From: Mycobacterium sp. 050128
GTDB lineage: Bacteria > Actinomycetota > Actinomycetes > Mycobacteriales > Mycobacteriaceae
NCBI RefSeq assembly: GCF_036409155.1
Contig: NZ_JAZGLW010000001.1
Coordinates: forward strand, 1,736,001 to 1,800,000
DNA: 64,000 bases
Reading direction: 5' to 3'
Position numbers and translations under genes: made by a program. Below the pieces are notes generated by a model. It was not told the origin of the DNA. It ran no database searches and saw nothing but the letters and a program-made list of their open reading frames with translations. Below, in pieces: positions 25,761 to 33,929 of the stretch (position 1 is its first letter; the number at the start of each line of letters is the position of its first letter).

Positions 25761-26729
25761 TCACGCGACGTCGATGACCACCTTGCCCAGCACCTTGCGA
25801 TCGGCGACGTATCGCAACGCCGCCGGCGCCTCGGACAACGGGAATCGCGCGCCGATGTAGGGGCGGACCGTGCCGTCGGCGAACATGTGCGTCAGCTCTT
25901 CGATGTCGCGGACGAATTCCTGGGGGTAGTCGGCCATGAAGGTGCGGATCTCCATGCCGCGCACGCAGATGTCCTTGAGCATAACGAGATTGAGTGGGAT
26001 CGCCGGGATGCTGCCCGCCGCGTAACCGAGGGTGACAAAGGTGCCGCCGCGGGCCAGGCCGCGCAGCGCCGGCTCCGAATACGATCCTCCGACCGGGTCC
26101 AGGACCACCCGCGCGGCATCTCCGGTGAGTTCACGGATCCGCAATTTGAGGTCCTCGCGGTCGTAGTCCACGACAGCCTCGGCGCCGCGCTGCCGACACA
26201 GTTCCAGCTTCTCCGGGCTCGACGCCGCGGCGAGCACCCGCGCCCCCATCGCTACCGCGAGATCAACGGCGGCCAGACCCACTCCACCCGCGGCACCCAG
26301 CACGACGACCCAATCACCTTGCTGCACAGCGGCGGTCGTGCGCAATGCGTGGTACGCGGTGCGGTAGGTCACTCCGAAGGCCGCGGCCGACGCGAAGTCG
26401 GCGTCGTCGGGCACCAGTGAGGCCTGTGTCGAGTCGAGCAGTGCCTGCTCGGCGAATGCTCCGAACGTGGTTCCGGCCACCCGTTGGCCCGGGCTGAACG
26501 GCGTGCCGGCTCCGACGGAGAGCACTTCCCCGGCAACCTCATTGCCCGGGATGAACGGCGGTGGGATCTTGACCTGATACTTGCCCGCGATGAACAGCAC
26601 GTCGGGGAAATTGACTGCCGCGGCGTGCACCCGCACCAGGATCTGGCCGGGCGCCGGGACGGGCTCTGGAACATCGTCGAGCACCAAGCTCTCCGGTGGC
26701 CCGTAGCCGCGACAGACGACAGCACGCAT
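25761..26729 (-). CDS. NADPH:quinone oxidoreductase, MDR family
   Basis: This 322-residue enzyme has the GroES-like domain VNFPDVLFIAGKYQVKIPPPF and a Rossmann motif WVVVLGAAGGVGLAAVDLAV. No zinc ligands are present. ATG 26729 shares its A with the TGA stop of the TetR gene (TGATG), so translation is coupled; a TTG one codon upstream is possible. It is the last gene of the five-gene operon running from 30468, probably supplying an enoyl or quinone reductase step (inference). Confidence 0.88.
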   Translation of the reverse strand: MRAVVCRGYGPPESLVLDDVPEPVPAPGQILVRVHAAAVNFPDVLFIAGKYQVKIPPPFIPGNEVAGEVLSVGAGTPFSPGQRVAGTTFGAFAEQALLDSTQASLVPDDADFASAAAFGVTYRTAYHALRTTAAVQQGDWVVVLGAAGGVGLAAVDLAVAMGARVLAAASSPEKLELCRQRGAEAVVDYDREDLKLRIRELTGDAARVVLDPVGGSYSEPALRGLARGGTFVTLGYAAGSIPAIPLNLVMLKDICVRGMEIRTFMADYPQEFVRDIEELTHMFADGTVRPYIGARFPLSEAPAALRYVADRKVLGKVVIDVA

Positions 26730-27340
26730 CAATTGGCTCCTAACCCGTTGAGACAGAACCGCACCACATGTGCGATGTCATCGGGCTCGGGCCGAACGGC
26801 CGAGCCCATGTATCGGCGCATCGTCGCCGCGGTGCAGCAGAACACCGCCTCGACGTCGCGCTCGACATCGGTACTTCCCAGTGCGGCAATCGGTTCGACC
26901 AGCAGATCGCGCAATGGGTACATCATTGCGTGATCGACCGTACGCCAGTTCGTCGCGGCAGCCATCTGACCGGCGGCGGCGCGGCTTTTCCTGATCAGGT
27001 CGGGTTCGGCGACTTGTGCCAGCGTGCCCTCGATCCAGCGCGCGATCTTGTCCCGCGGTTGCCGTTCCTTGGCCATCTGGTGCTGAAGGTAGGACACGAC
27101 GATCCCGACGCCACGTTCCATGACCGCCAGGATGAGGTCGTCCTTGCCGGCAAAATACCGGTAGAAAGCCTTGTTCGACGACCCGGCCTCGGTGACGATG
27201 TCGCTGACCCGAGGCTCGTCGGGCGCGACGCGCTCCATCACCCGCACCGCGGCAGCCAGGATTCGCTCGACCTCGGCGGTGGCCCCCCGCTGGCGCTCGT
27301 CGAGGGCGCGTTCGACGGCCGCGGCGACCCTGTCGGTCAT
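26729..27340 (-). CDS. TetR-family regulator inside the acyl-CoA operon
   Basis: This 203-residue protein has an N-terminal TetR helix-turn-helix (RILAAAVRVMERVAPDEPRVSDIVTEAGSSNKAFYRYFAGKDDLI). Its effector domain contains a CCTAATMRRYMGS helix. Its start overlaps the acyl-CoA dehydrogenase stop and its end overlaps the next start, so it is embedded in the operon instead of flanking it. It is likely an acyl-CoA-responsive autoregulator of the operon; no operator was recognised upstream of 30468. Confidence 0.9.
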   Translation of the reverse strand: MTDRVAAAVERALDERQRGATAEVERILAAAVRVMERVAPDEPRVSDIVTEAGSSNKAFYRYFAGKDDLILAVMERGVGIVVSYLQHQMAKERQPRDKIARWIEGTLAQVAEPDLIRKSRAAAGQMAAATNWRTVDHAMMYPLRDLLVEPIAALGSTDVERDVEAVFCCTAATMRRYMGSAVRPEPDDIAHVVRFCLNGLGAN

Positions 27341-28644
27341 GGCGAATGTGGTTGTGCAGGAACGCTACCGACGAGGGCACCGTACTTCTGCCGGGCAGCG
27401 TCGCGGCGCACATCGAGCATTTCACTCGGCCAGTCGCCCTCCTCGGCCTCATACCCTTTGAGCAGCATGCGCGCCAGGTTGACCTTGTGCGCCTCGGTCG
27501 GCCCGTCGGCAAGCCCGAGCGCGATGCCGCCCAGCAGCACGTTGACCAGCGGTAGCTGGTCGGTGAGTCCCAGCGCACCATGCACCTGAATCGCCCGCAG
27601 CGCAATCGATTTCAGCACTTGCGAGGCCAGGATCTTGCAGGCACCGATCTCGGCGCGTGCGCCATGCTCGTCGCCGTTGTCGATCAGCCAGGCCGCGTGC
27701 AGCACGGTCAGCCGAAACGGGATCAGCTCAGTGTAGGAATCGGCGACGAACTCCTGCACCAGCTGCTTGTCGGCCAGCGGGCTACCTTGGGTGAAACGGC
27801 TTTTCGCGCGCCGCGCCATCATGTCGACGGCGCGCTGCGCCATCCCGATCGATCGCATCGCGTGATGAAGCCGCCCGCCGGCCAGCCGAGTCTGCAGAAT
27901 CAGGAAGCCCTGACCGGCTTCACCGAGCAACGCATCCGGCCCCACCCGTACCCCGTCGTAGTGCACCAGCGAATGCCCCGGTTCGTGCGGGTCCGCGCCC
28001 ACCAGATGGTGGTTGGCTTCCAGATTCAGCCCTTCGGTCCCGGCCGGGATCAGGAATGTCGAGGCGCCGCGGTGGACCGGCACGTCGGGATCGGTGATCG
28101 CGACGACGATGAAGAACGATGCGACAGCAGCGTTGGAGGAGAAGTACTTTCGCCCGGTGATCACCCAGTCGTCGCCGTCGCGCACGGCACGGGTGGTAAA
28201 CACGCGGGGGTCCGCGCCGCCTTGCGGCTCGGTCATCGAGAAGCAGGAGAAGATCTCCCCGGACAGCAGGCCGGACAGATAGCGGTCCTTTTGTTCCGGC
28301 GTTCCGAAGCGCGCGATGATCTCCGCGTTGCCGGTATCGGGCGCTTGGGTTCCGAAGACGATCGGTGCCCAGGGGCTGCGGCCAAGGATCTCGTTGATCA
28401 ACGTCAGCTTGACCGCGCCGAAGCCCTGCCCGCCCAGCTCCGGTCCCAGATGTGGTGCCCACAAGCCATTGTCGCGGACCTGCTGCTTGAGTGGATCGAC
28501 GATACGCCGACGCTCGTCATTGAGCGGCAGGAACTCACAGCCCGGGAACAGGACCTCGAGCGGCTCCACCTCCTCGCGGACGAACTCGCGAACCCAGGCC
28601 AGCTTCTTCTCGAACTCCGGATCGGTAGAGAAGTCCCATGACAT
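27337..28644 (-). CDS. Acyl-CoA dehydrogenase (FadE, ACAD11-like)
   Basis: This 435-residue flavoenzyme carries the N-terminal helical domain, the FAD/substrate signature FSCFSMTEPQGGADPRVFTT and the middle beta domain WVITGRKYFSSNAA. The C-terminal helices hold RSIGMAQRAVDMM and VHGALGLTDQLP, with the late GLADGPTEAHK that lies near the active site in ACAD10/11 enzymes. It forms a catabolic unit with the SDR and APH-like kinase, similar to the ACAD10/11 route in which 4-hydroxyacyl-CoA is phosphorylated before elimination. That link is inferred from family and neighbours. Confidence 0.92.
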   Translation of the reverse strand: MSWDFSTDPEFEKKLAWVREFVREEVEPLEVLFPGCEFLPLNDERRRIVDPLKQQVRDNGLWAPHLGPELGGQGFGAVKLTLINEILGRSPWAPIVFGTQAPDTGNAEIIARFGTPEQKDRYLSGLLSGEIFSCFSMTEPQGGADPRVFTTRAVRDGDDWVITGRKYFSSNAAVASFFIVVAITDPDVPVHRGASTFLIPAGTEGLNLEANHHLVGADPHEPGHSLVHYDGVRVGPDALLGEAGQGFLILQTRLAGGRLHHAMRSIGMAQRAVDMMARRAKSRFTQGSPLADKQLVQEFVADSYTELIPFRLTVLHAAWLIDNGDEHGARAEIGACKILASQVLKSIALRAIQVHGALGLTDQLPLVNVLLGGIALGLADGPTEAHKVNLARMLLKGYEAEEGDWPSEMLDVRRDAARQKYGALVGSVPAQPHSP

Positions 28645-28661
28645 TCGAATACTCCTGCCGT

Positions 28662-29420
28662 TTAAGGAATTCCGCCGTCGGTCCGCAGAATCGAACCGCT
28701 GGTGAAACTGGACGCGTCGGACGCCAAGAACAAGGCCGCACCGACGACCTCGCGCGGGTCACCGGCGCGCTTCAGGTGGAGGTGGCTGAAGTTGTCGTTG
28801 CCGGACAGATCCCACGCCTTGCTGACGTCGGTCAGATAGGGCCCGGCCATCAGCGTGTTGACCCGTACCGTGGGACCGAACGCCTGTGCCAGTCCTTCGG
28901 TCATCGCGTTGAGCCCGGCCTTGGCGGCCGCATACGGAATGATGCCGCCGTTGGGGCGCAGCGACCCGGTGGAGCTGACGTTGATGATCGACCCGCCGCC
29001 GGCGGCCACCATTCGCTCACCGACCAACGCCGACAACCGGAACGGCCCTTTGAGATTAAGGTTCACCACCGCGTCGAACAGCTTCTCGGTGACGTTGCTC
29101 AGCTTGTCGTAGAGCGGGGACATGCCCGCGTTGTTGATCAGGGTGTCGATCTTGCCGAACCGCTCGTAGGTGGCGTCGACCAGCCCGTCGAGCTGGTCCC
29201 AGCGTCCGACGTGCACGCCGTAGGGCATGGCGGAGCGCCCGGTCTCGGCCTCCACCTCCTTGGCCGCGACCACACAGCTGTCGAAGTTCCGGCTGGCGAT
29301 CACCACGTCGGCGCCGCAGCGCGCGACCGCGGTCGCCATCTCCCGTCCCAGTCCACGGCTGCCGCCGGTGATCAGCACTACGCGATCGGTGAGGTCGAAA
29401 AGCTGGTCGGCGTAACCCAT
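28662..29420 (-). CDS. Short-chain dehydrogenase/reductase
   Basis: This 252-residue SDR begins MGYADQLFDLTDRVVLITGG. It shows the cofactor motif TGGSRGLG, NNAG, the catalytic Ser in INVSSTGS and YAAAK. The Arg after the first strand (ASRNFDS) suggests NADP(H). ATG 29420 lies 1 bp after the APH-like stop. It is the second gene of the five-gene operon and probably oxidises a hydroxyacyl-CoA (inference). Confidence 0.9.
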   Translation of the reverse strand: MGYADQLFDLTDRVVLITGGSRGLGREMATAVARCGADVVIASRNFDSCVVAAKEVEAETGRSAMPYGVHVGRWDQLDGLVDATYERFGKIDTLINNAGMSPLYDKLSNVTEKLFDAVVNLNLKGPFRLSALVGERMVAAGGGSIINVSSTGSLRPNGGIIPYAAAKAGLNAMTEGLAQAFGPTVRVNTLMAGPYLTDVSKAWDLSGNDNFSHLHLKRAGDPREVVGAALFLASDASSFTSGSILRTDGGIP

Positions 29421-29421
29421 T

Positions 29422-30468
29422 TCAGCGACTCCTCGCCGGCAGGCTGCGCGCCATCTCGGCCGCCGTCGCGATGAGCGCAAGGATCATCGGGCCGAACGCG
29501 TCGGTGATCTTGGGGTCGACCTTTCCGGTGCGCACGCCGGCGGCGTACGTCTTTTCCAGCACGATGCCGAGCTTCCAGTTGGCCAGCACCAGGTAGTAGT
29601 CGATGTTCTCGGTGGAAAGCCCGCTGACTTTCTCGTAGTGACTCAGCAACTCGCTGCGCTTCGGCATCCCGCTCATGTCTAGATAAAACCCATCGCCCTT
29701 GGGGTTTTCGCCGTCGTAGCCCAGCAGGCACCAGGCCAGATCGAGCAGCGGATCGCCGACCGTGGTCATCTCCCAGTCCACGATCGCGGCGAGCTGAGGC
29801 TGGCTGCCGTGCGCGAACATCACGTTGGCGAACTGGTAGTCGCCGTGCATGATGCCCGGCTGGTAATCCGCGGGCCGGTTACGGCGCAACCAGTCGGCGG
29901 CCTCGTTCAGGCCGGGCAGTTCGCGCACCTTATAGGCGTCGAGGAAGGCCAGCCAACGATCGACCTGCCGATCGTGGAATCCGTCCGGCCGCCCGAAGCC
30001 CTCGAGTCCTTGCCGGCGCCAGTCGACCCGGCCCAGCTTGGCGGCGCCTTCGACGAGTTCGAACGCGAGCCCGCGCCGCGCGTCGAGGTTCGTGTCGAAC
30101 GGTGGCTGCCAGCCGCCGTCCATCGGGCTCCATCCGTCGATCGCCCGCATCACGTAGAACGGCATGCCCAGCACCGTGCCGCTGTCGTCGGCGGCGATCA
30201 GCTCGGCGTGCGGCACGTCGGTGCCCGACAGCGCCCGCACCAGCCGGATCTCGCGCAGCAAGCCGTCGATGCGCGCGGCGTCCGCCCGGGGTCCGGGCAT
30301 CCGCAACACCATCCGCTCACCGCCACGCGTAATCAGATACAGCGTGTTCTGCGAACCGCCTTTGAGCTGCTCCAGGAGCGGTTCTTCGCCGCTTCCCGGA
30401 GCGTCGTTGGCGTCGAGCCATCGGCCCAGCACACCCGGGTCCAGTTGGGTTTCACCAGCAGTCGCCAT
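29422..30468 (-). CDS. APH/ACAD10-like phosphotransferase-fold protein (operon head)
   Basis: This 348-residue kinase-fold protein has the nucleotide loop KGGSQNTLYLITRG, GIMHGDYQFANVMF with the catalytic Asp, IVDWEMTTVGDPLLDLAW for metal, and helix NWKLGIVLEKTYAAG. It is a paralogue of 16316 and 31406. ATG 30468 (MATAGETQLD) is preferred to upstream starts that would cover repeat copy C. It heads the operon APH-SDR-FadE-TetR-QOR, the gene set expected for an ACAD10/11-type hydroxyacyl-CoA pathway. Confidence 0.87.
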   Translation of the reverse strand: MATAGETQLDPGVLGRWLDANDAPGSGEEPLLEQLKGGSQNTLYLITRGGERMVLRMPGPRADAARIDGLLREIRLVRALSGTDVPHAELIAADDSGTVLGMPFYVMRAIDGWSPMDGGWQPPFDTNLDARRGLAFELVEGAAKLGRVDWRRQGLEGFGRPDGFHDRQVDRWLAFLDAYKVRELPGLNEAADWLRRNRPADYQPGIMHGDYQFANVMFAHGSQPQLAAIVDWEMTTVGDPLLDLAWCLLGYDGENPKGDGFYLDMSGMPKRSELLSHYEKVSGLSTENIDYYLVLANWKLGIVLEKTYAAGVRTGKVDPKITDAFGPMILALIATAAEMARSLPARSR

Positions 30469-30787
30469 TGTCCGCACACCCCACTCTCTGCGTGGAGAAT
30501 AGCATTCTCCGGGACTGTCGCTACTGCCGCCCGGGATCGACATCCGCGTCGAACGTGCTCTCATGGCGAGAAACTCGCCGAAAAACCGCACTCAGAGCAC
30601 GTTCGGTGACAGGGGGTGCCGTCTCGGACCTCCACCGCCCACCAGCTCGGGCTGCGCCTTTCGATGCTCCACAGCGGCGGTGATTCTCGCCGTTAGGCGG
30701 CGTCCCTTGCCGATTAGGCGGCGGGCGCGCGCGGTGGCAGCGGGCGATGAGAAACTGCGAACAAGCCACCCAACGACAGGGAGAGAC
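30469..30787. other. 319-bp divergent intergenic region
   Basis: The region lies between the outward-facing APH-like and histidine-phosphatase genes. It contains palindromic repeat copy C (30550-30605) and, next to each gene, room for a promoter. The open frames across it are GC-rich extensions of neighbouring genes without ribosome-binding sites. I see no further gene. Confidence 0.6.
30550..30605. repeat. Intergenic nested palindromic repeat, copy C
   Basis: The outer arms CGAACGTGCTCT (30550-30561) and AGAGCACGTTCG (30594-30605) are perfect complements. An inner hairpin GGCGAG-AAA-CTCGCC spans 30565-30579, followed by GAAAAACCGCACTC. The core matches copies A and B, while the arms are different but still self-complementary. 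Confidence 0.75.
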
Positions 30788-31396
30788 ATGCAAGTGCTTC
30801 TGGTCCGGCATGCGTTGCCGCTGCGCAGCGAACACGGCCAGGGTTCGGACCCGGACCTTTCAGAAGATGGGGTGGCCCAGATCGCGCGCCTGCCCGAGGC
30901 GCTCGCCAGGTTCCCAATCTCGCGGGTGATCAGCAGCCCGCAGCGGCGTGCCATCCAGACCGCCGAGCCGGTCGCGGCGGCCCGGCAGCTGTCCGTCGAG
31001 ATCGACGATCGCTTCGCCGAATACGATCGCGACCTTCCGGTGTACATCCCGGTCGAGCAGATCCGCGCCGAAAACCCGAAGGAGTGGGAGCGGCTGGCCC
31101 AGGGCCACTTGCCCAGTGCCGTCGACGAAGACGCGTTCCGGGCGCGAATCCGGGCGGCGACCGACGACCTCGTCGCGTCCGCCGACCCCGAGGACACGGT
31201 CGCGGTGTTCAGCCACGGCGGGGTGATCAACCTCTTGCTGCACGAAATCCTAGGCACGAAGCGGCTGTTGTCGTTTCCCGTCGACTACGCATCGGTGACC
31301 CGATTGCTGTATTCGCGGACCGGTCAGGCGACCGTGGCGGGAGTCAATGGCGTCGAACACGTGTGGGACCTGTTGCCGCGTAATCAGCGATGGTAA
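30788..31396 (+). CDS. Histidine phosphatase (phosphoglycerate mutase-like) family protein
   Basis: This 202-residue protein has the phospho-acceptor LVRHALP (the usual RHG is RHA here) at about 5-11, SSPQRRAIQTAEP near 50, the acidic FAEYDRD region and the second catalytic His in FSHGGVINLLLHEIL. ATG 30788 follows AGGGAGAG. It lies 9 bp upstream of the fadE36-like gene, so the pair is an operon. The phosphatase may act on the product of the neighbouring kinase-fold protein (inference from spacing only). Confidence 0.88.
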   Translation: MQVLLVRHALPLRSEHGQGSDPDLSEDGVAQIARLPEALARFPISRVISSPQRRAIQTAEPVAAARQLSVEIDDRFAEYDRDLPVYIPVEQIRAENPKEWERLAQGHLPSAVDEDAFRARIRAATDDLVASADPEDTVAVFSHGGVINLLLHEILGTKRLLSFPVDYASVTRLLYSRTGQATVAGVNGVEHVWDLLPRNQRW

Positions 31397-31405
31397 ACAA
31401 GTTCG

Positions 31406-32452
31406 GTGACTTCGGCTGATCGACTCGACGGGCTGGACCTGCCCGCGCTGGACCGTTATCTGCGCGCGCTCGGTATCGAGCGCGACGGTCAATTGCGCGC
31501 AGATTTCATCTCCGGCGGCCGCTCCAATCTCACGTTCCGCGTCTACGACGACAAAACGAACTGGCTGGTGCGGCGTCCACCGCTACACGGGCTGACCCCG
31601 TCGGCGCATGACATGGCGCGCGAGTACAAAGTGGTGGCGGCACTGCAGGACACGCCGGTTCCGGTGGCGCGCGCCATCGCGCTGTGCGAGGACGACTCTG
31701 TGCTGGGCGCGCCGTTCCAGATCGTCGAGTTCGTCGCCGGGCAAGTTGTCCGCCGTCGCGCTCAGCTGGAAGCCTTCAATCACACCGTGATCGACAAATG
31801 CGTCGACTCGTTGGTCCGGGTACTTGTCGACTTGCATAACGTCGACCCGAATGCAGTGGGACTGGCCGATTTCGGCAAGCCCAGCGGATATCTGGAACGC
31901 CAAGTGCGTCGCTGGGGCTCGCAGTGGGAACTGGTGCGACTGCCCGACGACCACCGCGACTCCGACGTCGAAAAGCTGCACTCCGGTCTGCGGCAAGCGA
32001 TTCCGCCGCAGGGCCGTACTTCGATCGTGCACGGTGACTACCGGATCGACAACACCATCCTGGACGTCGATGACCCGACGCGGGTGCGCGCCGTGGTGGA
32101 TTGGGAGCTCTCGACGCTGGGGGACCCGCTGTCCGACGCGGCCCTGATGTGTGTGTACCGGGACCCGGCGCTGGATCTGATCGTCAATGCGCAGGCCGCC
32201 TGGACGTCGCCGCTGCTGCCGACGGCCGACGAGCTGGCCGACCGGTACTCGCTTGTCTCCGGATTGCCGTTGGCGCATTGGGAGTTCTACATGGCGTTGG
32301 CGTACTTCAAGCTCGCCATCATCGCCGCGGGCATCGACTTCCGCCGGCGCATGGCGGATCAGGCCAGCGGAAAAGACTCCGAGCACATGCCCGAAGTGGT
32401 CGCGCCGTTGATCTCTCGCGGACTGGCGGAACTGGCCAAACTGCCGGGCTAG
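31406..32452 (+). CDS. fadE36: APH/ACAD10-like protein, FadE36 (Rv3761c)
   Basis: This 348-residue protein starts at GTG 31406 (MTSADRLDGLDLPALDRYL), as in H37Rv. It has SGGRSNLTFRVYDD, the lysine-equivalent position WLVRRPP, VHGDYRIDNTILDV as catalytic loop, VVDWELSTLGDPLSD for metal, and MALAYFKLAIIAAGIDFR. Although annotated in H37Rv as an acyl-CoA dehydrogenase, it has a kinase-like fold and no flavin-binding motif. It overlaps the convergent LapA-like gene by 4 bp. Confidence 0.9.
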   Translation: MTSADRLDGLDLPALDRYLRALGIERDGQLRADFISGGRSNLTFRVYDDKTNWLVRRPPLHGLTPSAHDMAREYKVVAALQDTPVPVARAIALCEDDSVLGAPFQIVEFVAGQVVRRRAQLEAFNHTVIDKCVDSLVRVLVDLHNVDPNAVGLADFGKPSGYLERQVRRWGSQWELVRLPDDHRDSDVEKLHSGLRQAIPPQGRTSIVHGDYRIDNTILDVDDPTRVRAVVDWELSTLGDPLSDAALMCVYRDPALDLIVNAQAAWTSPLLPTADELADRYSLVSGLPLAHWEFYMALAYFKLAIIAAGIDFRRRMADQASGKDSEHMPEVVAPLISRGLAELAKLPG

Positions 32453-32856
32453 TCGCGCGCGGTCGCCGCGTGATGCTTCTTGGCCGCGCGACGCAGCTGC
32501 AGGATCCGCCCGGTGCCGGCGGCCACGGTGAGCAGGCCGCCGGCCACTGCCGCCAGCAGGACGGCCACGCCCAGCGGCAGGCTCCAATGCCAGCCCAGGA
32601 ACTGGAACGGCGTCGACGTCGTGTTCTGGGTGATGAAGATCAGCAACAGGATCAGGATCAGGAAGCCGGCGGTCAGCGCCGACCACAGCGCGCCGGCGCG
32701 GGTGAACCCGATGGCCGGTTCTTTGGGGTGCGTGGCCGCATGCGGCGGTATCACGCCCTCAGGAGGCGCCGGGGGAGGCACAGGGGCGGGCTCGGCGGGA
32801 GGCGCCGCAGTGGGCTTAGGCGGCGGGTTACCCGGCAAGCCAGGGTCGGTGCTCAT
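32449..32856 (-). CDS. LapA-domain membrane protein with Pro-rich N-terminus (Rv3760 type)
   Basis: This 135-residue protein has a Pro/Ala-rich cytosolic segment (about 1-50). Two helices follow (GALWSALTAGFLILILLLIFI, then PLGVAVLLAAVAGGLLTVAAG), separated by TQNTTSTPFQFLGWHWSLP, the LapA/DUF1049 signature. The tail is basic. The start at 32856 (MSTDPGLPGNPPP) matches the expected small open frame. The function is unknown; LapA proteins in other bacteria take part in envelope LPS assembly. Confidence 0.8.
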   Translation of the reverse strand: MSTDPGLPGNPPPKPTAAPPAEPAPVPPPAPPEGVIPPHAATHPKEPAIGFTRAGALWSALTAGFLILILLLIFITQNTTSTPFQFLGWHWSLPLGVAVLLAAVAGGLLTVAAGTGRILQLRRAAKKHHAATARD

Positions 32857-32959
32857 AGATTTATCTTTGTCCCATCCTGCCGAGAATGAAACAAAACCAG
32901 GCAAACCGCCTGCTTCATGGCCGCAGCGCCCCGCCCGTCATGCCGTTACTGTCAGCGTT

Positions 32960-33907
32960 ATGAGGATGCTGCGGCGCCTGCACCGCGTGATCATCCCCGC
33001 GGCAGCGTGCTTGGTGGTCGGCTGCCTCGTCGCGTCGTGCAGCAACTCCGATCCGCTGGCGCCGGAGACGCGCAGCATGAAATCCATCGTTGTCGGGTCC
33101 GCCGACTTCCCGGAATCGCAGATCATTGCCGAGATTTATGCGCAAACGTTGCAGGCCAACGGTTTCGACGTGGGACGGCGCATGGGCATCGGCAGCCGCG
33201 AGACTTATATCCCGGCGCTCAAAGACCATTCCATCGATTTGGTACCGGAATATGTCGGCAACCTGCTGCGCTACTTTGCGCCCGACTCGACCGCGACCAT
33301 GCTCGACGCCGTGGAATTGGAGCTCGATCAGAAACTGCCGGGTGACCTGTCGGTTCTGACGCCGTCGCCGGCCTCGGATACGGACACCGTGACCGTCACG
33401 GGCGCAACGGCCGCCGCGTGGAACCTCAAAACCATCGGTGATCTGGCCGCGCACTCGCCGGAGGTGAAATTCGGGGCGCCCTCGGCCTTCGAGAACCGGC
33501 CGTCCGGCCTGCCCGGGCTACGGCAGAAATACTCGCTCAACATCAGTCCCGGCAACTTCATCGCGATCAACGACGGTGGCGGTGCAGTGACGGTACGAGC
33601 CCTGGTGGAGGGAAAGGTGAACGCGGCCAACGTCTTCACCACTTCGCCGGCGATTGCGCAGAACCACCTGGCGGTGCTGGCGGACCCCGAGCACAACTTC
33701 GTGGCCGGCAACATCGTGCCGCTGGTGAATTCGCAGAAGAAGTCCGATCGCCTCAAGATTGTCCTGGATGCGGTCTCGGCCAAGCTGACCACTGAGGGTC
33801 TGGCCGGTCTCAACGCGGCAGTGGCGGGCAACTCCGGCATCGACCCCGACCAAGCTGCACGAAACTGGGTGCGAGACAACGGCTTCAACCATCCGATTAC
33901 GCAATGA
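32960..33907 (+). CDS. proX: Osmoprotectant ABC transporter substrate-binding lipoprotein ProX (Rv3759c)
   Basis: This 315-residue lipoprotein has signal MRMLRRLHRVIIPAAACLVVG with lipobox-like LVASC. It has the OpuAC/GBP domain with KSIVVGSADFPESQIIAEIYAQ, LVPEYVGNLLRYFAP and FENRPSGLPGLRQKY, and a C-terminal GIDPDQAARNWVRDNGF. It should bind glycine betaine, carnitine or choline outside the membrane. ATG 32960 is chosen; the frame extends upstream without a signal peptide. It is the first gene of proXVWZ. Confidence 0.93.
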   Translation: MRMLRRLHRVIIPAAACLVVGCLVASCSNSDPLAPETRSMKSIVVGSADFPESQIIAEIYAQTLQANGFDVGRRMGIGSRETYIPALKDHSIDLVPEYVGNLLRYFAPDSTATMLDAVELELDQKLPGDLSVLTPSPASDTDTVTVTGATAAAWNLKTIGDLAAHSPEVKFGAPSAFENRPSGLPGLRQKYSLNISPGNFIAINDGGGAVTVRALVEGKVNAANVFTTSPAIAQNHLAVLADPEHNFVAGNIVPLVNSQKKSDRLKIVLDAVSAKLTTEGLAGLNAAVAGNSGIDPDQAARNWVRDNGFNHPITQ

Positions 33908-33929
33908 CGACCGGCTGGAGGGTAGTACG

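Noticed and set aside
25260..26420. 386-codon plus-strand open frame
   Set aside because: It starts inside the alkyl sulfatase and runs antisense to the quinone oxidoreductase; Arg-rich with no recognisable domain or ribosome-binding site.
27580..28641. 353-codon plus-strand open frame antisense to the acyl-CoA dehydrogenase
   Set aside because: It mirrors the third-position GC of the real gene; no protein family resemblance.
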